From Owenia fusiformis (taxonomy: Eukaryota > Annelida > Polychaeta > Sabellida > Oweniidae), in contig CAIIXF020000007.1 in assembly GCA_903813345.2 (NCBI GenBank), positions 3,103,730 through 3,167,729 of the forward strand: a stretch of 64,000 bases of DNA, given 5' to 3'. A program made the position numbers and the translations under genes. Under the pieces are notes generated by a model. It worked only from the letters and a program-made list of their open reading frames with translations, did no database searches and was not told the origin of the DNA. This document shows positions 1 to 14,301 of this stretch, one piece after another (positions within the stretch are counted from its first letter, which is position 1; each line of letters begins with the position of its first letter).

Positions 1-181
1 CAGACTCACAATACATACATGTACATAATGTATAGCCAAACACAAGGTGACCTGCTTGAAATACTTCTTTTTAGTAACTGCTCTTTTGATAATTGCTGAA
101 TAATCACTGACCAAAATATATTAGTGCCATTTATCTGAACTCATGTTTAGATTCATTTGATGAGGTTCTATACTTGTAATT

Positions 182-1962
182 ATCCCACCGAACAAAGTTC
201 GAGAGGGATATAGGAAAGCCATCCATCCGTCCGTTCGTCCGTCTGTTTGTCCTGGGCGATAACTCAAATACCGTTTCACGGATTTGATTCAAATTTTATA
301 GGCTTATGCCTTATGGGTGTAGGACCTCTGCTCGAGAAGTAATTTTCAATATGGCCACTGAATTCAAAATGGCCGCCATTTTTCGTAAAAAATGTAATCT
401 TTAATAACTCAAATACTAGTTTGCGGATTTGGTTCAAATTTTATATGCTGATGCCTAGGGACACAGTAGATATGTTCGAGTAAAAATTTTCAAGATGGCG
501 GCTAGATTTCAAAATGGCGGCCATTTTTCGTAAAAAAACTTAATCTTTGATAACTCAAATACCAGTGAACGGATTTGGTTCAAATTGTATATGATGATGC
601 CAAGGGACACAGTAGAGTTCGAGTTACAATTTTCAAGATGGCCGATGAAATTCAAAATGGCGGCCATTTTTCGTAAAAAAAATCTCTGGTAACTCAAATA
701 CCAGTGAACGGATTTGGTTCAAATTTTATATGATGATGCCTAGGGACAAAGGAGCTTCGCTCAAGATGGGACTTTCGAAATGGCCACTGAATTTCAAAGT
801 GGCAGCCATTTTTCGTAAAAAAACGTAATCTTTGATAACTCAAATACCAGTGAACGGATTTGGTTCAAATTTTATATGAGGATGCCTAGGGACACAGAAG
901 CTCTGTTCGAATAAGAATTTTCAAGATGGTGGCTGAATTTTAAAATAATGACCATTTTTTGTAAAAAACGTAATCTTTGATAACTCAAATACCAGTGAAC
1001 GGATTTGGTTCAAATTTATAGCCTTATGCCTTATAGGTATAGGACCAATATGGCCACTCATTTCAAAATGGCCACCATTCGTTGATAACTCAATTACTAG
1101 TTGATGGATTTGATTTAAATTTTATAGGCTTATGCCTTGTAGGTATAGGACCTCTGCTTTTTCAATATGGACACTCATTTCAAAATGGCCACCATTTTTC
1201 ATAAAAAATGTTATCTTTGGTAACTCAAATACTAATTGATGGATTTGGTTCAAATTTTATATGCTGATGCTTTGGGAAAAAGAAGCTTTGCTCAACAAGA
1301 GATTTCTCAAGATGGCCATTGAATTTAAAATTGCCGCCATTTTTCTGCAATCTTTGATAACTCAAATACCTGTGAATGGATTTGGTTCAAATTTTATATG
1401 CTGATGCCTAGAGACACAGTAGCTCTGTTCAAGAAAGAATTTTCAAGATGGCGACTGAATTTCAAAATGGTAGCCATTTTTCATAAGAAAAAACGTAATC
1501 TTTGATAAGTCAAATACCAGTGAACAGATTTGGTTCAAATTTTATATGCTGATGCCTAGAAACACAGTTGCTCTGTTCGAGAAATTTTTTTTAAGATGGC
1601 GGCTGATCATCAGAATGGCTGCCATTTTTCATTTTCATTTTCGTAATCTTTTGGTAACTCAACTGCCGTTCGGTGGGATTTGCTACTCCTTGGAGTTGCT
1701 GTTTTTCTAGTTAATAACTCATATACTATTGAATCAATTTTTTATATGCTGCCTTAGGGACAAACATTTTCAAGATTACCACTGAATTCAAAAGAGCCAC
1801 CCTTTTAAGTAAAAATTAATCTTTGATATATCGCATACCAGTTGACAGATTTGGTTCGAAATCTTTATGCTGATGCATTCAAAATGGCTGCCATTTTTAT
1901 AATTTGATAATATATGTTTTGTTTGGTGGGATTGGTACTCCTGGGACTTGCTGTTTTTCTAG
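182..1962 (+). mobile_element. Helentron-associated-like element with ~145-bp tandem core
   Basis: The left end ATCCCACCGAAC (182-193) is mirrored by GTTCGGTGGGAT (1669-1680), a perfect 12-bp inverted pair. Just after the right copy comes a short hairpin (GCTACTCC, TT, GGAGTTGC, one mismatch) and then CTAGT near 1708-1712, the kind of 3' end seen in Helitron/Helentron elements. Between them a CT-rich block (GTCCGTCCGTTCGTCC and variants) is followed by about 11 tandem units of ~145 bp, each with AACTCAAATACC, GGATTTGGTTCAAATTTTATA and ATGGCGGCCATTTTTCG. A second, diverged 3' end lies at 1925-1962. The plan (short subterminal inverted repeats, satellite core, 3' hairpin) is that of HINE/DINE-1/pearl elements. 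It fills the visible part of the sacsin intron and encodes no protein. Superfamily is inferred from structure. Confidence 0.7.
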
Positions 1963-2069
1963 GGTGGTTTTATTGGGTGGTTGTAGCACCTATTTCAATA
2001 CTCAGGAAATAAAGTACTGTTTAGATAAGTGCTAATGTATCAAATCAAGTCCCGTTTAATTCAATTTAG

Positions 2070-5000
2070 GTTCTACTCAGTTAGCAGAGATGACGGATTC
2101 TGAAGCTCGTAGATTGATATTTGAAACTGAACCAGAAAGCTGGAAGGATGAAACTACCATTGACTTGACACCAAATCAGGCAAAGCAGAACATAGCATGG
2201 TCAGATAGTGTTTCGAACTACATTGTGAATAACAGAAAAGGGCTAGATCAGTTTGAACACCTTCATCTCATACAGCAGAATTCTGTAAAACTGATACAGT
2301 TGAAAAAGAACTCGGGAATACTTCTTGAGGGGAAACCACAAATCAACAGCCATTTGAAGAGGCTGCTTAATGGCATTGGTGTAACTGTCATTAATTACCT
2401 TCCCAAACCATGGGATTCTCAAGAGCAAAAATTGAAAAGCCAGTCTTATATACATTCTGCTACCCCTGTTGGAATTCTTCAGGCAATTGCTGACAAAGTG
2501 AACCACCAGTATGAAATCCCTGAGTATCTGCATAGAGCATCTAAAAAAGAACGAGAAGCACTCCAGATAGAACTTGCCAACATCAGCTTATATTCAAATA
2601 TTGATCGAAAGTTGATAAGATCCTTGCCAATTTTCAAATCTACAGATCAACAGTGGGTGTCATTTGATGGTAATGATCCTATAATGTGCAAAGAAGTTAT
2701 CCCTATCAAGGTGAAAGTTAGAATGATTAAGAACAATGAAAGAGTGATGAAGTTAGCATCATTGGCAGGAGTAAATCCCTTACAGGAGGCAGATCTCATT
2801 GTGGATCACATTGTACCCTATCTGAGTGAGTACACAAGATTGGAAACACAAGAACTTATGCTACATATACTGGAGAACTGCTACCGCATGATGCACCAGG
2901 GGAAAGGTTGGGAAAGACTAAAAATTGTACTGAAGACAAGCAAATGTCTAGCAGATAAAGATCACTCTTTGTGCAGTATCAGTGAGTTGTATCATCCAAA
3001 GCTGTCTAGTTTGGTTGAGCACAAAGTACCACATGAAGTGTACCAAGAAAAGTCTTCTATCACAATCCTTGAAGAGCTTGGACTTAAACCTGTGTTATCT
3101 AAAGATGACATTCTGAATATTGCAAGAAATATTGAATGCAACAATGATATTTCAAAATCAGAAGAACTACTGAAATATTTGGAGAGGCACTGCAGCATAT
3201 TGCGTGACAAAAGCTTGGTAGATCAACTCGCTGACATTGTCTGGGTACTTAGAGATGAGACACAAAATAATGAATTACCAAATTCTTTAAAGGTGTCGTA
3301 TGAGGAGAGTAGGAAGTTATGGAAGCCAAGTGAAGTTTGTGACCAAAAGTTTGTATATTTGATTGGATCTGCACAACCACTGATAATGACAAAACATGTC
3401 AAAGAAGTGAGCAATGCATTTGGCTGGGGTAAAATACCTCACGATGGCATCATACACCAGCACATGAAAAATATCTCCACAAGCTACAAACACGAGGATA
3501 AAGGAGTTTATTCAACATTAGCTAAATCAGTGTATAAACAAATGGTTAGCAGTCCAACCCTTCAAACATTGCTGATACAGGACTCAAGTTTGAAGTGGAT
3601 CTGGCATGGAAATGGCTTCACAGGTCCATCTAGCATAGCCCTCACCAAAGCAGACTTTCCATTAGAGCCATACATATATTTTTTTCCCAGTGAGATGAAA
3701 GAATTCCGAAATATCATCAGGAAAGCTCCAGTACAAGAAGGATCAGTTGAATCAATTCTAATGAGCACACTGGAAAAAATGAATGCCGCACCTATAGCAG
3801 AGAGAGACTATGATAGAGATTTGAGAATAGCTGTGGCCACAATCAATAAGATTGCCTCTGAAGTGAAAAGGAAGAAAGTAGAGTTGAGTCAAGTGAAAGA
3901 CAGATTGCTGCTTCCAGTGCAAAGTGACGAGGATCGGGGTATTCTTAAGCTGAAAAAGATCAATGAGTGTGCATATATGTACAGTGTACAGGCATGGCTT
4001 ACACAAAAATGTAGTGCCCATTTAATGTCACATTGCTACGTACATCGAGATATCTCAGAGGACACTTGTACTGTTTTAGGTGTCCCTTCTCTGATGAGCA
4101 AAATTTTAGGGGATGATAATGGCTTTGGAGATTATGGTCAAACTGAAGACTTGACAACAAGACTTCAAAATATTCTCAAAGATTACAAAGATGGATTTTC
4201 TGTGCCAAAAGAATTGATTCAGAATGCAGATGATGCAGGGGCTACAAAGGTCAGTTTTATCTACGATGAACGAGATAATCAAGATGCTAGAACATTCCTC
4301 CTGGACCCAGAGATGTGTGATTTACAGGGACCTGCCTTATGGGTTCACAATGATGCCACATTCTCAAAAGATGACTATGAAAACATTGAAAAGCTTGGAG
4401 GTGCAACCAAAGCTGAAAAGGGAAACAAGATTGGAAAGTTTGGCCTTGGCTTTAACGCTGTGTACAATCTCACTGATGTCCCAAGTTTTGTAAGTGGAGA
4501 GAGCATTGCTTTTTTTGATCCACATCAAACATTTCTTGGAAAAGCAATTAGTGGAAAACCAGGAATTAAACTTGCAATTCACTTTGTAAAGAAACTACCA
4601 CAACTAGCCGACCAGTTCAAACCATACAATGGAATGTGTAAGTGCAATTTAAGCTGCAATGATAATGAAGTGCCTTACTACAAGGGAACCCTTTTCAGAT
4701 TTCCCCTGCGGAGAAAACCAAGCAAAATCAGTAAAATCTGTTATGATGAGGTGGAAATGAAAAAACTGCTACAGACTCTTGAGGTTGGGGCACATAAGAT
4801 GATGCTTTTTACTCAGAATGTGAGGGAGATAACAATTTCTAAAATTCCCAAAGGCACATCAAATAAAAATGAAGTCCAACCAGTACAATCTGAAATCTTA
4901 CTGACAATTACAAAGGAGAAAATACAATGCATCAGGAGTCCAATTTCAAAAAATAGCATGCTGGATTCATCATACCTGTATCTTCAACAGAGTTGCGAAA

Positions 5001-8000
5001 GCACTTCCAAACCGGAATCTTCTGACATTGTCAAAACAATAAAGACCATTGAGGACACTGGCAATATGTTTTTGGAAGTATCTCCAGAGAACAGAGAAAA
5101 ACATTGGTTAGTGTCTTGGAACATTGGAGAGAGTGGTGCCTATAAAACTGCCAAATCAGACCCAAGGCGACACAACTCCCTAGCTGGTGTTGCCATGAAT
5201 ATTGAGCCAACAGATAAGGAAGGCTGCTACAGGCCCATAAGTACAGGTTCAGCCACCATCTTTTGTTTTATGCCATTGCCAGTTCCACCCATTGCATCTC
5301 TTCCAGTTCATATCAATGGAAGTTTTGCTGTGACTCAGAGCCGTAGAGAGCTTTGTGAATGGAAGCCGGGAGATAAGAGCAATGAAGAGGCCAAATGGAA
5401 TGAAATCTTAATGAGGGATTCTGTTGTTTGTGCTTACCTTGACTCACTGGTGGACCTGAAAGCCATTATGGATCCAGATATGAGAAAAAATCACTACAAT
5501 GTTTGGCCAACAATGCAAAATTCCTCAAATGTGTACGGCCAGTTCCAAGAGAGTTTTTATAAGAGACTCCTAAGCGTAAATAATGGTCCAGAAATATTTA
5601 CGGATGGAAGATCCTGGAGAAATGTACAGAATACTGTTCTCATGGATACAGAATGGACTGATGAACAATCCAGTAATGATGAACAATCTGAATCCAAGAT
5701 ACCCTTGACTGAAGCCAAGCATGTACTTAAAATTCACCATCCAGAGAGCATCGTAGTAGCTGATATGCCAGAAGTGGTTCTCAAAACATTAAAGGAAACA
5801 TCTTGTTTCCAAATGACAATGTATACTGTAGACAAGTTCTTCAAGGATGTTTTCTTCCATCAGATAGATACATTACCTGAGGAATATAGGGACTCCTTGA
5901 TGTTGTATGCATTGAAAAATGAGGCTTTGTTGAGTAAAGGCATTATCTATCTGATGAATACTGTGCCATGTGTGCCAGTTAAGCCAAAGGGTCAACTGAG
6001 AACAATTCCAGATCTCATTGATTCTTCATCTGAATTGAAGGATTTATATTGTGATGTAGATGAGGTATTCCCTGCAGATGCTTACATTCAACAAGACATA
6101 TTGAGGGTATTGAGGCAATTAGGAATGAAGCACAAATGCACCCAGCTGACATGGTATGATATCTTGGAAAGAGCTACAAGTGTTGAAATGTTCAATGAAG
6201 AGGATGGAACCAGTGCTAAGGAACGTTCTAAGCAGTGTGTGATAGCAATGACCAAGAAACTTGAGTCACCAAGATTGAGTATCATCAAAAACACTGATAA
6301 GGACATACCCAATGATGTTCAGGACAAACTTCTAAAGACAGCCTTTCTGCCTATAAAACAATGTCCTCTAGATTTTCCAAACGAATTGTGGAAGCAATCT
6401 GATTCACAATTTGGAACTGCAGATGATCTCCATTTAGCAAAACATATGCATTACATCAGCAAGGCCAGTTTCATTTTAGATGAAACTAATATGTCTCCAT
6501 TTCCATATTCTGTCTCTGTATTACTCGGTTTGGATAGGAAAAATATCCCCTTAGATTGGGCACTTGATCAAATGACTGCTATCATATCGTACCCCTGTAT
6601 CGACAAGATGTTACTGGTAAGAATGTGCAGTTCTGTCTATGATTTTTTAGAACAGAAACTTAAACATGTTCAAGCAGAAGAGGAGGCATATCACCAGACT
6701 AAGACTAAGATCAACAATGCACTTTGCTTCTCGCAATGTTTGTTGATTGATCAAACATTGATATATCCACAGCAAATTGCTGAGGATTTGAATCCTTCAT
6801 GTCCTCCATATCTGTATGGATTGAATGGACACTCCATGAAATGGAAATATCAAAAGCTGTTAAAGGCCTTTGAAGTTAAAGCAAGATTTGGTTCTGATGA
6901 CTTCAAAAAAGCCCTTGGAGACATGCACCAAGATATTCAAGATAATGTGATGAGCCCGAAGCAGCTAGAAGTTGCACTGAATCTTGTGAGTCAGCTTTAC
7001 AATGCTCGAAAATATGAGGATGTATTGATAGATGATTTGGCTGAAATATATGCGCCGACAGAAGATCGGAGACTAGTACTTGCTTCAGACCTATGCTTTG
7101 ATGATATTCCATCTCAATGGGTCAAGACTACTGAGACAATGAATTTTGCACATGATAGCTTACCCCGTGGACTTGGAATCAAAACAAAACAGGAAAAAAA
7201 TTTCAGATTAATAAGTGAAGCTATTCCGTTCGGTCAAAAGGAAAAACTGACACAACGACTTAAGAATATTATCAAGTCATATCCATGTGACCAATCTATC
7301 ATGAAGGAGTTGTTGCAGAATGCAGATGATGCTTGTGCTACAGAACTTCATTTTGTCCTTGATAAACGCCAACATGCTGGAAAGAAACTGTTTCTGGAAA
7401 GTTGGAGTCACCTTCAAGGCCCAGCACTGCTTGTGTACAACAACAAACCTTTTACAGAGAAGGACTTGGCAGGAATTCAGAATCTTGGTGAGGGAAGCAA
7501 GGGAAGTGACCCTAACAAAACTGGACAGTATGGGATAGGGTTCAATGCAGTATACCACTTAACTGACACACCTACATTCCTGACTAATGGGTCTGAAATT
7601 GGCACAAAACTGTGTGCATTTGATCCTAACCTAAAGTATGTGTGTGATGAAGACACCCCTGCTCCCGGTGTACAGATACAAGTTAACAATCATAGGAGGG
7701 AAGTGTATCCAGATGTGTTTTCATGTTACGAACATGAATTCTTCAGTGAGGAAGAATCTACATTATTTAGATTACCATTGAGAACTCAAGAAATAGCTGA
7801 TCAATCTGCCATCAGCAATGAGGCGGTCAAACCAGAGAATGTACAGAAATTGCTAGAAGAATTCAAAAGTGAGATGTTTGATGCTCTACTCTTTGTGAAT
7901 AGTGTTGAGAAAATTGTAGTTGGACAGATAGATGCACATGCACAAGAAAACAAGATGCATGCACAATACCATGTGACTGCAGAGATATCTGAGGAAGATA

Positions 8001-11000
8001 AAGTAAAGCTTCGTGCATTTAATGAAAAAGTGACATCCCATACAATAGGTCTTAAATCAGGAAAGATAACAGTTGATGAAATACCTCTCATTGAAGTCAC
8101 ATATGAAAAGTGTATTACTGATAGCAAGGGAAAGAAAGAAACATGGCTTATATCGAGAAGATTTGGCTTTGAAGAGGGCATAGAAATAGCACCTTGCATT
8201 AAAGAGGCTTACACTAGAGGAGATCTGCTTTTGTTACCTCATGGAGCTGTGGCAGGGAGAACTGAAACAAAAGGACAGACACATTCCAAGGCATTTTGTT
8301 TTCTTCCACTCCCTGTTGAGATCAATGTACCTGTTCATATCAATGGGCATTTCGCTCTAGACGATGCCCGCCGAGACCTGTTTGATGACAAAAGTTACAG
8401 GACTGAATGGAATCATCTTGTTCTTAAGGAAATTGTTGTTCCAGCATACATCACATATATAAATAAAATTAAAGTAATGCTCAATCTTGGTGCAGGTGAG
8501 CCACTTGCATATGGATCCACATTATTAAAACTGGAGCAATATTACAACTTATTTCCAAAAGCAGCCAATGAGAACTTTTCACAAAGCTACTGGGATTTTA
8601 TGAGTGTGGAGTTGTATCGGACCATAGCATCTAACCAAGATGTGATGTTATTGCCAGTAGTGACAAAGACTACATCAACAGATAGTTGTACCATCAAATG
8701 GTGGCCTGTTAACAGCATCAGCACAGATGAGGAAGATGTTTACTTTGACAACATTTGTAATTCAGATTCAGAAGCCATGGAAAATTTTGTTCACATTTCT
8801 AACAGAGCTGGTACTTACAACATCAAAGCCAAGAGAGATACGGAGAGTAGGAATCCATGTATATCTGATGTTCTTAAAACTCTAGGAATGAGGCTATTGG
8901 ACATGCCACAATCAATTTTTGACAACTTCAATCAATCTGGTGTCACACTTAAAACTGTCACACCAGCTTCAGTTATCGCTTTTCTGAAGACATGGCATTC
9001 ACCAAAACCATTGTGCAAGTTAAAACTTTCTATTCCAGTAGAATCTTCACTATTTTGTGGAGTAAAATGTGTGGCAGACTTACTAGAATATTGTTTGAAT
9101 GACAAACACAGTGGCAAAGTGGATATAGAGAACTTACCACTCTGTGTGCAGCAAGACAATGTACTGACTAAATTTTCATCTGAAGACCCAAAGATTCTAT
9201 CTGACTTTGTTGATCTAGTTCCAAAGATGTCCAATAAGTTCATCCACAAGATGTTGCTTCCAATATTGGACCAGCACAAGGACCAACCTGCTCTTTGTGA
9301 GTTATCAATTAGAAGACTATCTGAGCTTCTTCCACAGTCTGAATTCAAGTCTAAACTGTTTGATAAGGAAATAGATGTTGAATCATCAAAGTTTGGTTAC
9401 AAATTTGAGCATTGGATATCTAGACTTTGGACATTTGTTGGTTCTACAACTGAAATCAAAGCAATTCAGGAGAAAAGTGATGTTTCAGAAAAAATCATGG
9501 AAATTGAAGGTTGTTTACAGCCCCTCTCAAAGTGGTCCATAATACCATGCATAAGGAGTCAAACTCACAATATGATTCAAACTGACACATCTGTTTTAGC
9601 TCCAATTTGTAGAAGGTATACTATCTTAGATGTTAACTGTACAAGACCAGATAGCAAAACAAAAGACTCTGGCCTTTTGGATGTGCTCAAGAAAATACCT
9701 GTGCTCAAATTAGATTCCGGTGCACTCCCAGGTTATGCCCAGTTGCTAGTTACTACTGTATGTAACCCATCAAATATGCTTGACATGTTATTACACATAA
9801 AAAAACATGCACCAGAAAAGTTTACTCTCAGGTCGACAGATGCAGACATTGTTCTTGGATATTATGTAGAAAATCTTCAACTCACAAAGGATACACCACA
9901 TGCCATTACCAAGTTACGACAGCTTCCTTTGTTTGTAACAATGCAGTACAGTTGCATTTCAGTGACTGACACAAATGAACATGATGAACCACAAGATGTA
10001 GATGTCTATGTAATTCCAAGTAGTGTTCCAACTGCTGGTATGGACTGTTGGCTCCAAGGTAAAACACATAGAAGATGTTTCTTAAAAGAGAAGAAGAGAT
10101 TCGAAGAGCTATACGATTGGCTTGGATTCACAACCCAGACTGTGTCAGAGTTGTACTGTGGATTTATGTTCCCTCAGTTCAGCTTGTTGAACTCCGAAGA
10201 AAGGAAACATCACCTGAGATACCTAAAGAATGATGTCATACCTGATCTTGACCACATTGTTGATACAGAATATAAAAAATATACAAATGCAGAAAAAATT
10301 AAAGCTGCTAAAGAAAGAGATGTTCTTCTTAGTGGCTTAAGGACACTTGAATTCATTGAAGATCCTTTAGATGACACTATTCTTCATTGTGTATCAAAAT
10401 TTGTTGATCAACTCAACCCTGTTTGGAGAGAGATGAGACCAACTCAACATCTACCAGACGCTTGGTTTCAATCTTACACTACAGAATGTGACAAATATAG
10501 ACTATTCAAGAAGGAAGATAACTGGACACCATTCTTTAGAAGATTTGGTTTGAAATCATATATTAGTCCAGTAGAGTTTGCAGAATTTGCTAAGGAAGTT
10601 GAAAGTGAGGCAAAACTGTTGAATATGGATGAATCCTCACACTACGATAGTAAAAGATCTGCAGCTGATGGTATTGAGAAAAAGTCCAGAGTTCTAGTAA
10701 AGCACCTATTTCAGAGAAAGGATATCCTAGCTGTAGGAATATCGGCCATGGTGAAAGCTATAAAATTCATTTCACCACATCTTGTAAAGGGTACATTGGC
10801 AGGTATATCCCCTCAATATGGCATTACACGAAAAGATGGAAGACCAGTTTCAGGATCATATGTGTGTTTTCAAGATTCTCTGAGTTCAGATTTCGACAAA
10901 TTAACTTGGACAGTTTCATCTGTACTGCCAAGATATGCAGATGTATCAGCTGTACAATATGCAAACCTCCACTCTGATTTATTTCATGATTTCATTGGTT

Positions 11001-14000
11001 TCAATAAAATTGAAAAAAGGTTGATCTCAATAAAAGATCAGTTACACTACACGCTATCATCACCAAAGCAGCCAACAGGTTCCTTGGTTGGGCAGAATTG
11101 GATAAACATCTGCAAGGCTGTTAAACTCGACAAGCTACATCAGTACCAAAAACTGGAGCTGATCGAAATTTGTACCAAAACATTTGAGTATCTGCAAAGA
11201 TGTGAACATGAAATAGATAAAAAAGTTTGGGATCAGTTGCAGAATACCAATGTCATTTTTGTGGATGCAGGGCAAAGACTTGTCATGCCAAGGCAACTTT
11301 TAATAGATCCCTACCGGGGAGATGAAATATATGGATATATTTACAAAATACCATCAAACCTTGAAGCCAGTAAAAGCATTCTGCAAAAATTAGGCTGCAC
11401 TGAAAAAGTGACTCTTTGCCAGCTATCCAAAGTACTAGAGGAAATATACATTGCAAGTAGAAATACTAGTAGTCAAACTGAATTTGTGAAGGATCCAAAT
11501 GCTTTATATGCCTTCCAGAAGGCCTTAACTCACTTCTTCCATTTGGTCCTGGTGGAGAAAGAACATGATTTCAGTGGGATAGACAAACTTTACCTTCTGT
11601 CCAACAATAACCAGTTAAAAGATGCTGCTACATTAGTTTGCAACGATAGACCTGATTACAAAAGAAGAGTGAAAAAACTGGAAGTTGAATCCCAGTCTTT
11701 TATGAAAGATCTCTCAAGTCTCGACATCCTACTACCTAATGAAGCAGAGTCTCTGAAACAGTTACCAGTACACTTAAGACCACGTATGCTTTCATCTATT
11801 GTAGTAGAGGTTCTTGCAGATTCAGAGTTAGTGCCAGTTACATATAATGTAGCAATTGTTGAACAACTGAACTCTAGGCTAAAAGATAAACATTTCTACC
11901 ATGGGATTCTCAGGTTAGTCCACAATACGAGAAGCAAGGGAAAAGATGCTGATGTGGACAAACACATACTACTACAGCTGCAAAGTATTGAGATCATTGG
12001 TACAGAAAAAATTACAACTGTATTAAAACTGTCTGACTCCAATGAAATACTACTTAATACTGAAAAACAAAAGCCATATCATATTGATCAGACTGATGGA
12101 ACAAAGGTGTATATCAATTTTCAGAGAAGAGGCCACACTGAAGTTGCAAACAGAATTGTTAAGATGATCATAGGGATGCATGTAAACCTTCAAGACTATG
12201 AGATGAGATTGTACTTTATGCTAAGGCATGACAATCCAGGAGACATATTGAGTGTGTTAGATGATGATGGAATAAATGAATACAACATATCATATGAAGA
12301 TATGAATCTTCCTGTACCTGGGGATTATATCCCAGTTGCTGACCATCACTTACTAGAAAAGCGACCAGGCAGTTTGTTTGCAGGAGATTTTGTAGCATAC
12401 TCTGAAGACAGCATTGTTGTACAAATAGAATGTGGAGTAGCACCTGTCTACAAATATGCAAAGATTATCAGACATGTTCGCAAAGACGAACATAGAACAT
12501 ACAAGGTTTTTGAGATAGATGTTGGTGGTGGAGAGAAGGTTGAGAAGCCAGATTTTGAATTGTATGCATTTAAATCCATCAAGGATATTGAAGAAGAGGA
12601 TGCAAGCACAGATGACCATCTTCCTACTCTTGATGAGATTAAGAAAGAAGTGTCTGATATGCTAGAAAGGACATGGGATTTGGAAGAAAATGTAAGAATT
12701 CATCTTGTCACTCGGGCAATGGAAATGTGGCAAGCAAGTGAAAACCCTCACAGGGAAGAGACATTTTGCAACAACATAATTCAGCATATCTTTGATGAAA
12801 ATATTAGACTATCAAAAATCAGTAGAACACCTAAGCAACATTATGATGAGCATTTTCCAGATGAAAAGGGGGAGAGTCAGCAACCATCATATACAGAATC
12901 ACTTAGGAAGGTCAAGGACTACCTGTATGACAGATCACAAATCCATATAGCTCAGCGTAAGATGTACTTAGAGCATGTAAATAGCGACCCATGTATCTCT
13001 AGTGGATCTTCACTTTCATCTAGAAGTAAAAGCAGGTTCAGTTTTCAACAGTCTCCATCATTTGGTGCCAAGAATCCTCAGCCCGGTGAAGCAGTAAGAT
13101 GGATGAAACAAGCAAAGTTTGACCTTGAGACTGCCCAGTGTCATGGTCTTAAAAAGTCCAAGGAATGGATATACTATATCTGCCTGCAAGTAAGAGTACT
13201 TTAAATGTTCATATTATTTCGAACTCTAAATGTTGTATAAAGATATATTAAAAATATTTTTCTAGTCCACTTCTGTGGGAGTTATTACAGTACTTTGTTA
13301 TTATGTACTTTTTGTGGGATGGGGGGGGGGGTAGGGAGTCACTCTGAAATGTATCTATAAATTATTACATTTTGGGTCAACACCACTATTTATAACCTTG
13401 ACAGTTATTATAACCAACCTACTACTATAATTTTAGTCTGCTGAGAAAGCCCTGAAGGCGGCTCTGTACTACATAGATGCCCTGGAAGCCTCTCTCTCAC
13501 ATGATATACCAGTCATTGCACGTCACTTGGGTGATGGCATGGTAAGATTTATTTTATGTTTTAACAAGGGTTTAACATGCAAAATGTCACCTGCCATTTG
13601 TTACAGAGGCCGAACATCAACCACCGACTACCAAACACAATCCACAAAAAGGTTGGAGACAATATATCTCCACTCGTGGTGGTGGGTGACATAAAAATGG
13701 AAATATGCTATAGTAGTAATATACTTTGAACTAAGTTTAATAGTATGTGTGTAAGACATTGTCATTTCAAGTATAATTAAACTGTAAGTTTGGATCATTT
13801 GGCCCTTGTTTTACTTATGCAAATTTGGGCATATGAAAAAATTCCAAGTATGGAATATTCAATCTTTTTTCAGCTAACATCAGCTGCTAAACAGCTTCAA
13901 GCACTAACAGGAGAGCACACAACAATGAGATATCCCAGTAAAGTACCTTACCCCCATACACCACGTGACATGTTTTTGAATAAAGATTCATATAGTGTGA

Positions 14001-14059
14001 TCTCACTTACCCAGCAAATAGTAGATCAGTCACAAGCATATATGGATAGACTTCATTGA
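2070..14059 (+). CDS. SACS: Sacsin homologue (5' incomplete), giant GHKL-ATPase/J-like/HEPN protein
   Basis: Sacsin is a giant cytosolic co-chaperone-like protein built from Hsp90-like ATPase modules. Exons: 2070-13189 (phase-2 entry; first in-frame ATG at 2090), 13437-13541 and 13874-14059, with GT/AG junctions and phase-0 links; TGA ends at 14059. Counted from the ATG at 2090, residues 1-~650 look like the tail of an ATPase module. Full modules follow at ~687 (N-box ELIQNADDAGAT, ~708; glycine loop GKFGLGFNAVYN, ~780) and ~1719 (ELLQNADDACAT, ~1740; GQYGIGFNAVYH, ~1811). A J-like domain lies at ~3510-3575, with QAS where HPD is expected. A HEPN domain starts at ~3667 and runs across the last two exons (TMRYPSKVPYPHTP). 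An acceptor AG at 2068-2069 and an open frame before the ATG back to that acceptor suggest the real start, with a ubiquitin-like domain and the first ATPase, lies upstream of the window. Vertebrate sacsin is ~4,580 residues, so roughly 700-800 may be missing. Identification is very secure; strict orthology versus an expanded sacsin-like paralogue is not. Confidence 0.93.
13563..13692 (+). repeat. Dispersed repeat family 2, copy in sacsin penultimate intron
   Basis: A ~130-bp element with ATGTCACC near one end and GGTGGTGGGTGACAT at the other. Its conserved middle has CTGCCATTTGTTACAG, then CCACCGACTACCAAACAC and TCCACAAAAAGGTTGGAGAC. Related copies occur at 20735, 30353, 34206 and, inverted, at 48455. 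No coding capacity. It sits in the 332-bp intron between the last two sacsin exons. Confidence 0.75.
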
Positions 14060-14301
14060 GTTGCAGATAGATGCCCATGCCACAACTACCATGATATTTT
14101 GGAGAATTTCTGCATATGAAATTGTGAAAATGTGGAGATCGAGGTACACACTGAGTGTTTCATGTAAATGTTCAATCAACTCAGAGATGGAATATATTCA
14201 AATTAATAACTGTATGTTATCTAGCACCAAATGTGTGATATTCATGTAATGTACATACACATGTAAGCTTTGAAATGAAATTTACACTTTTCAAAGTAGA
14301 G

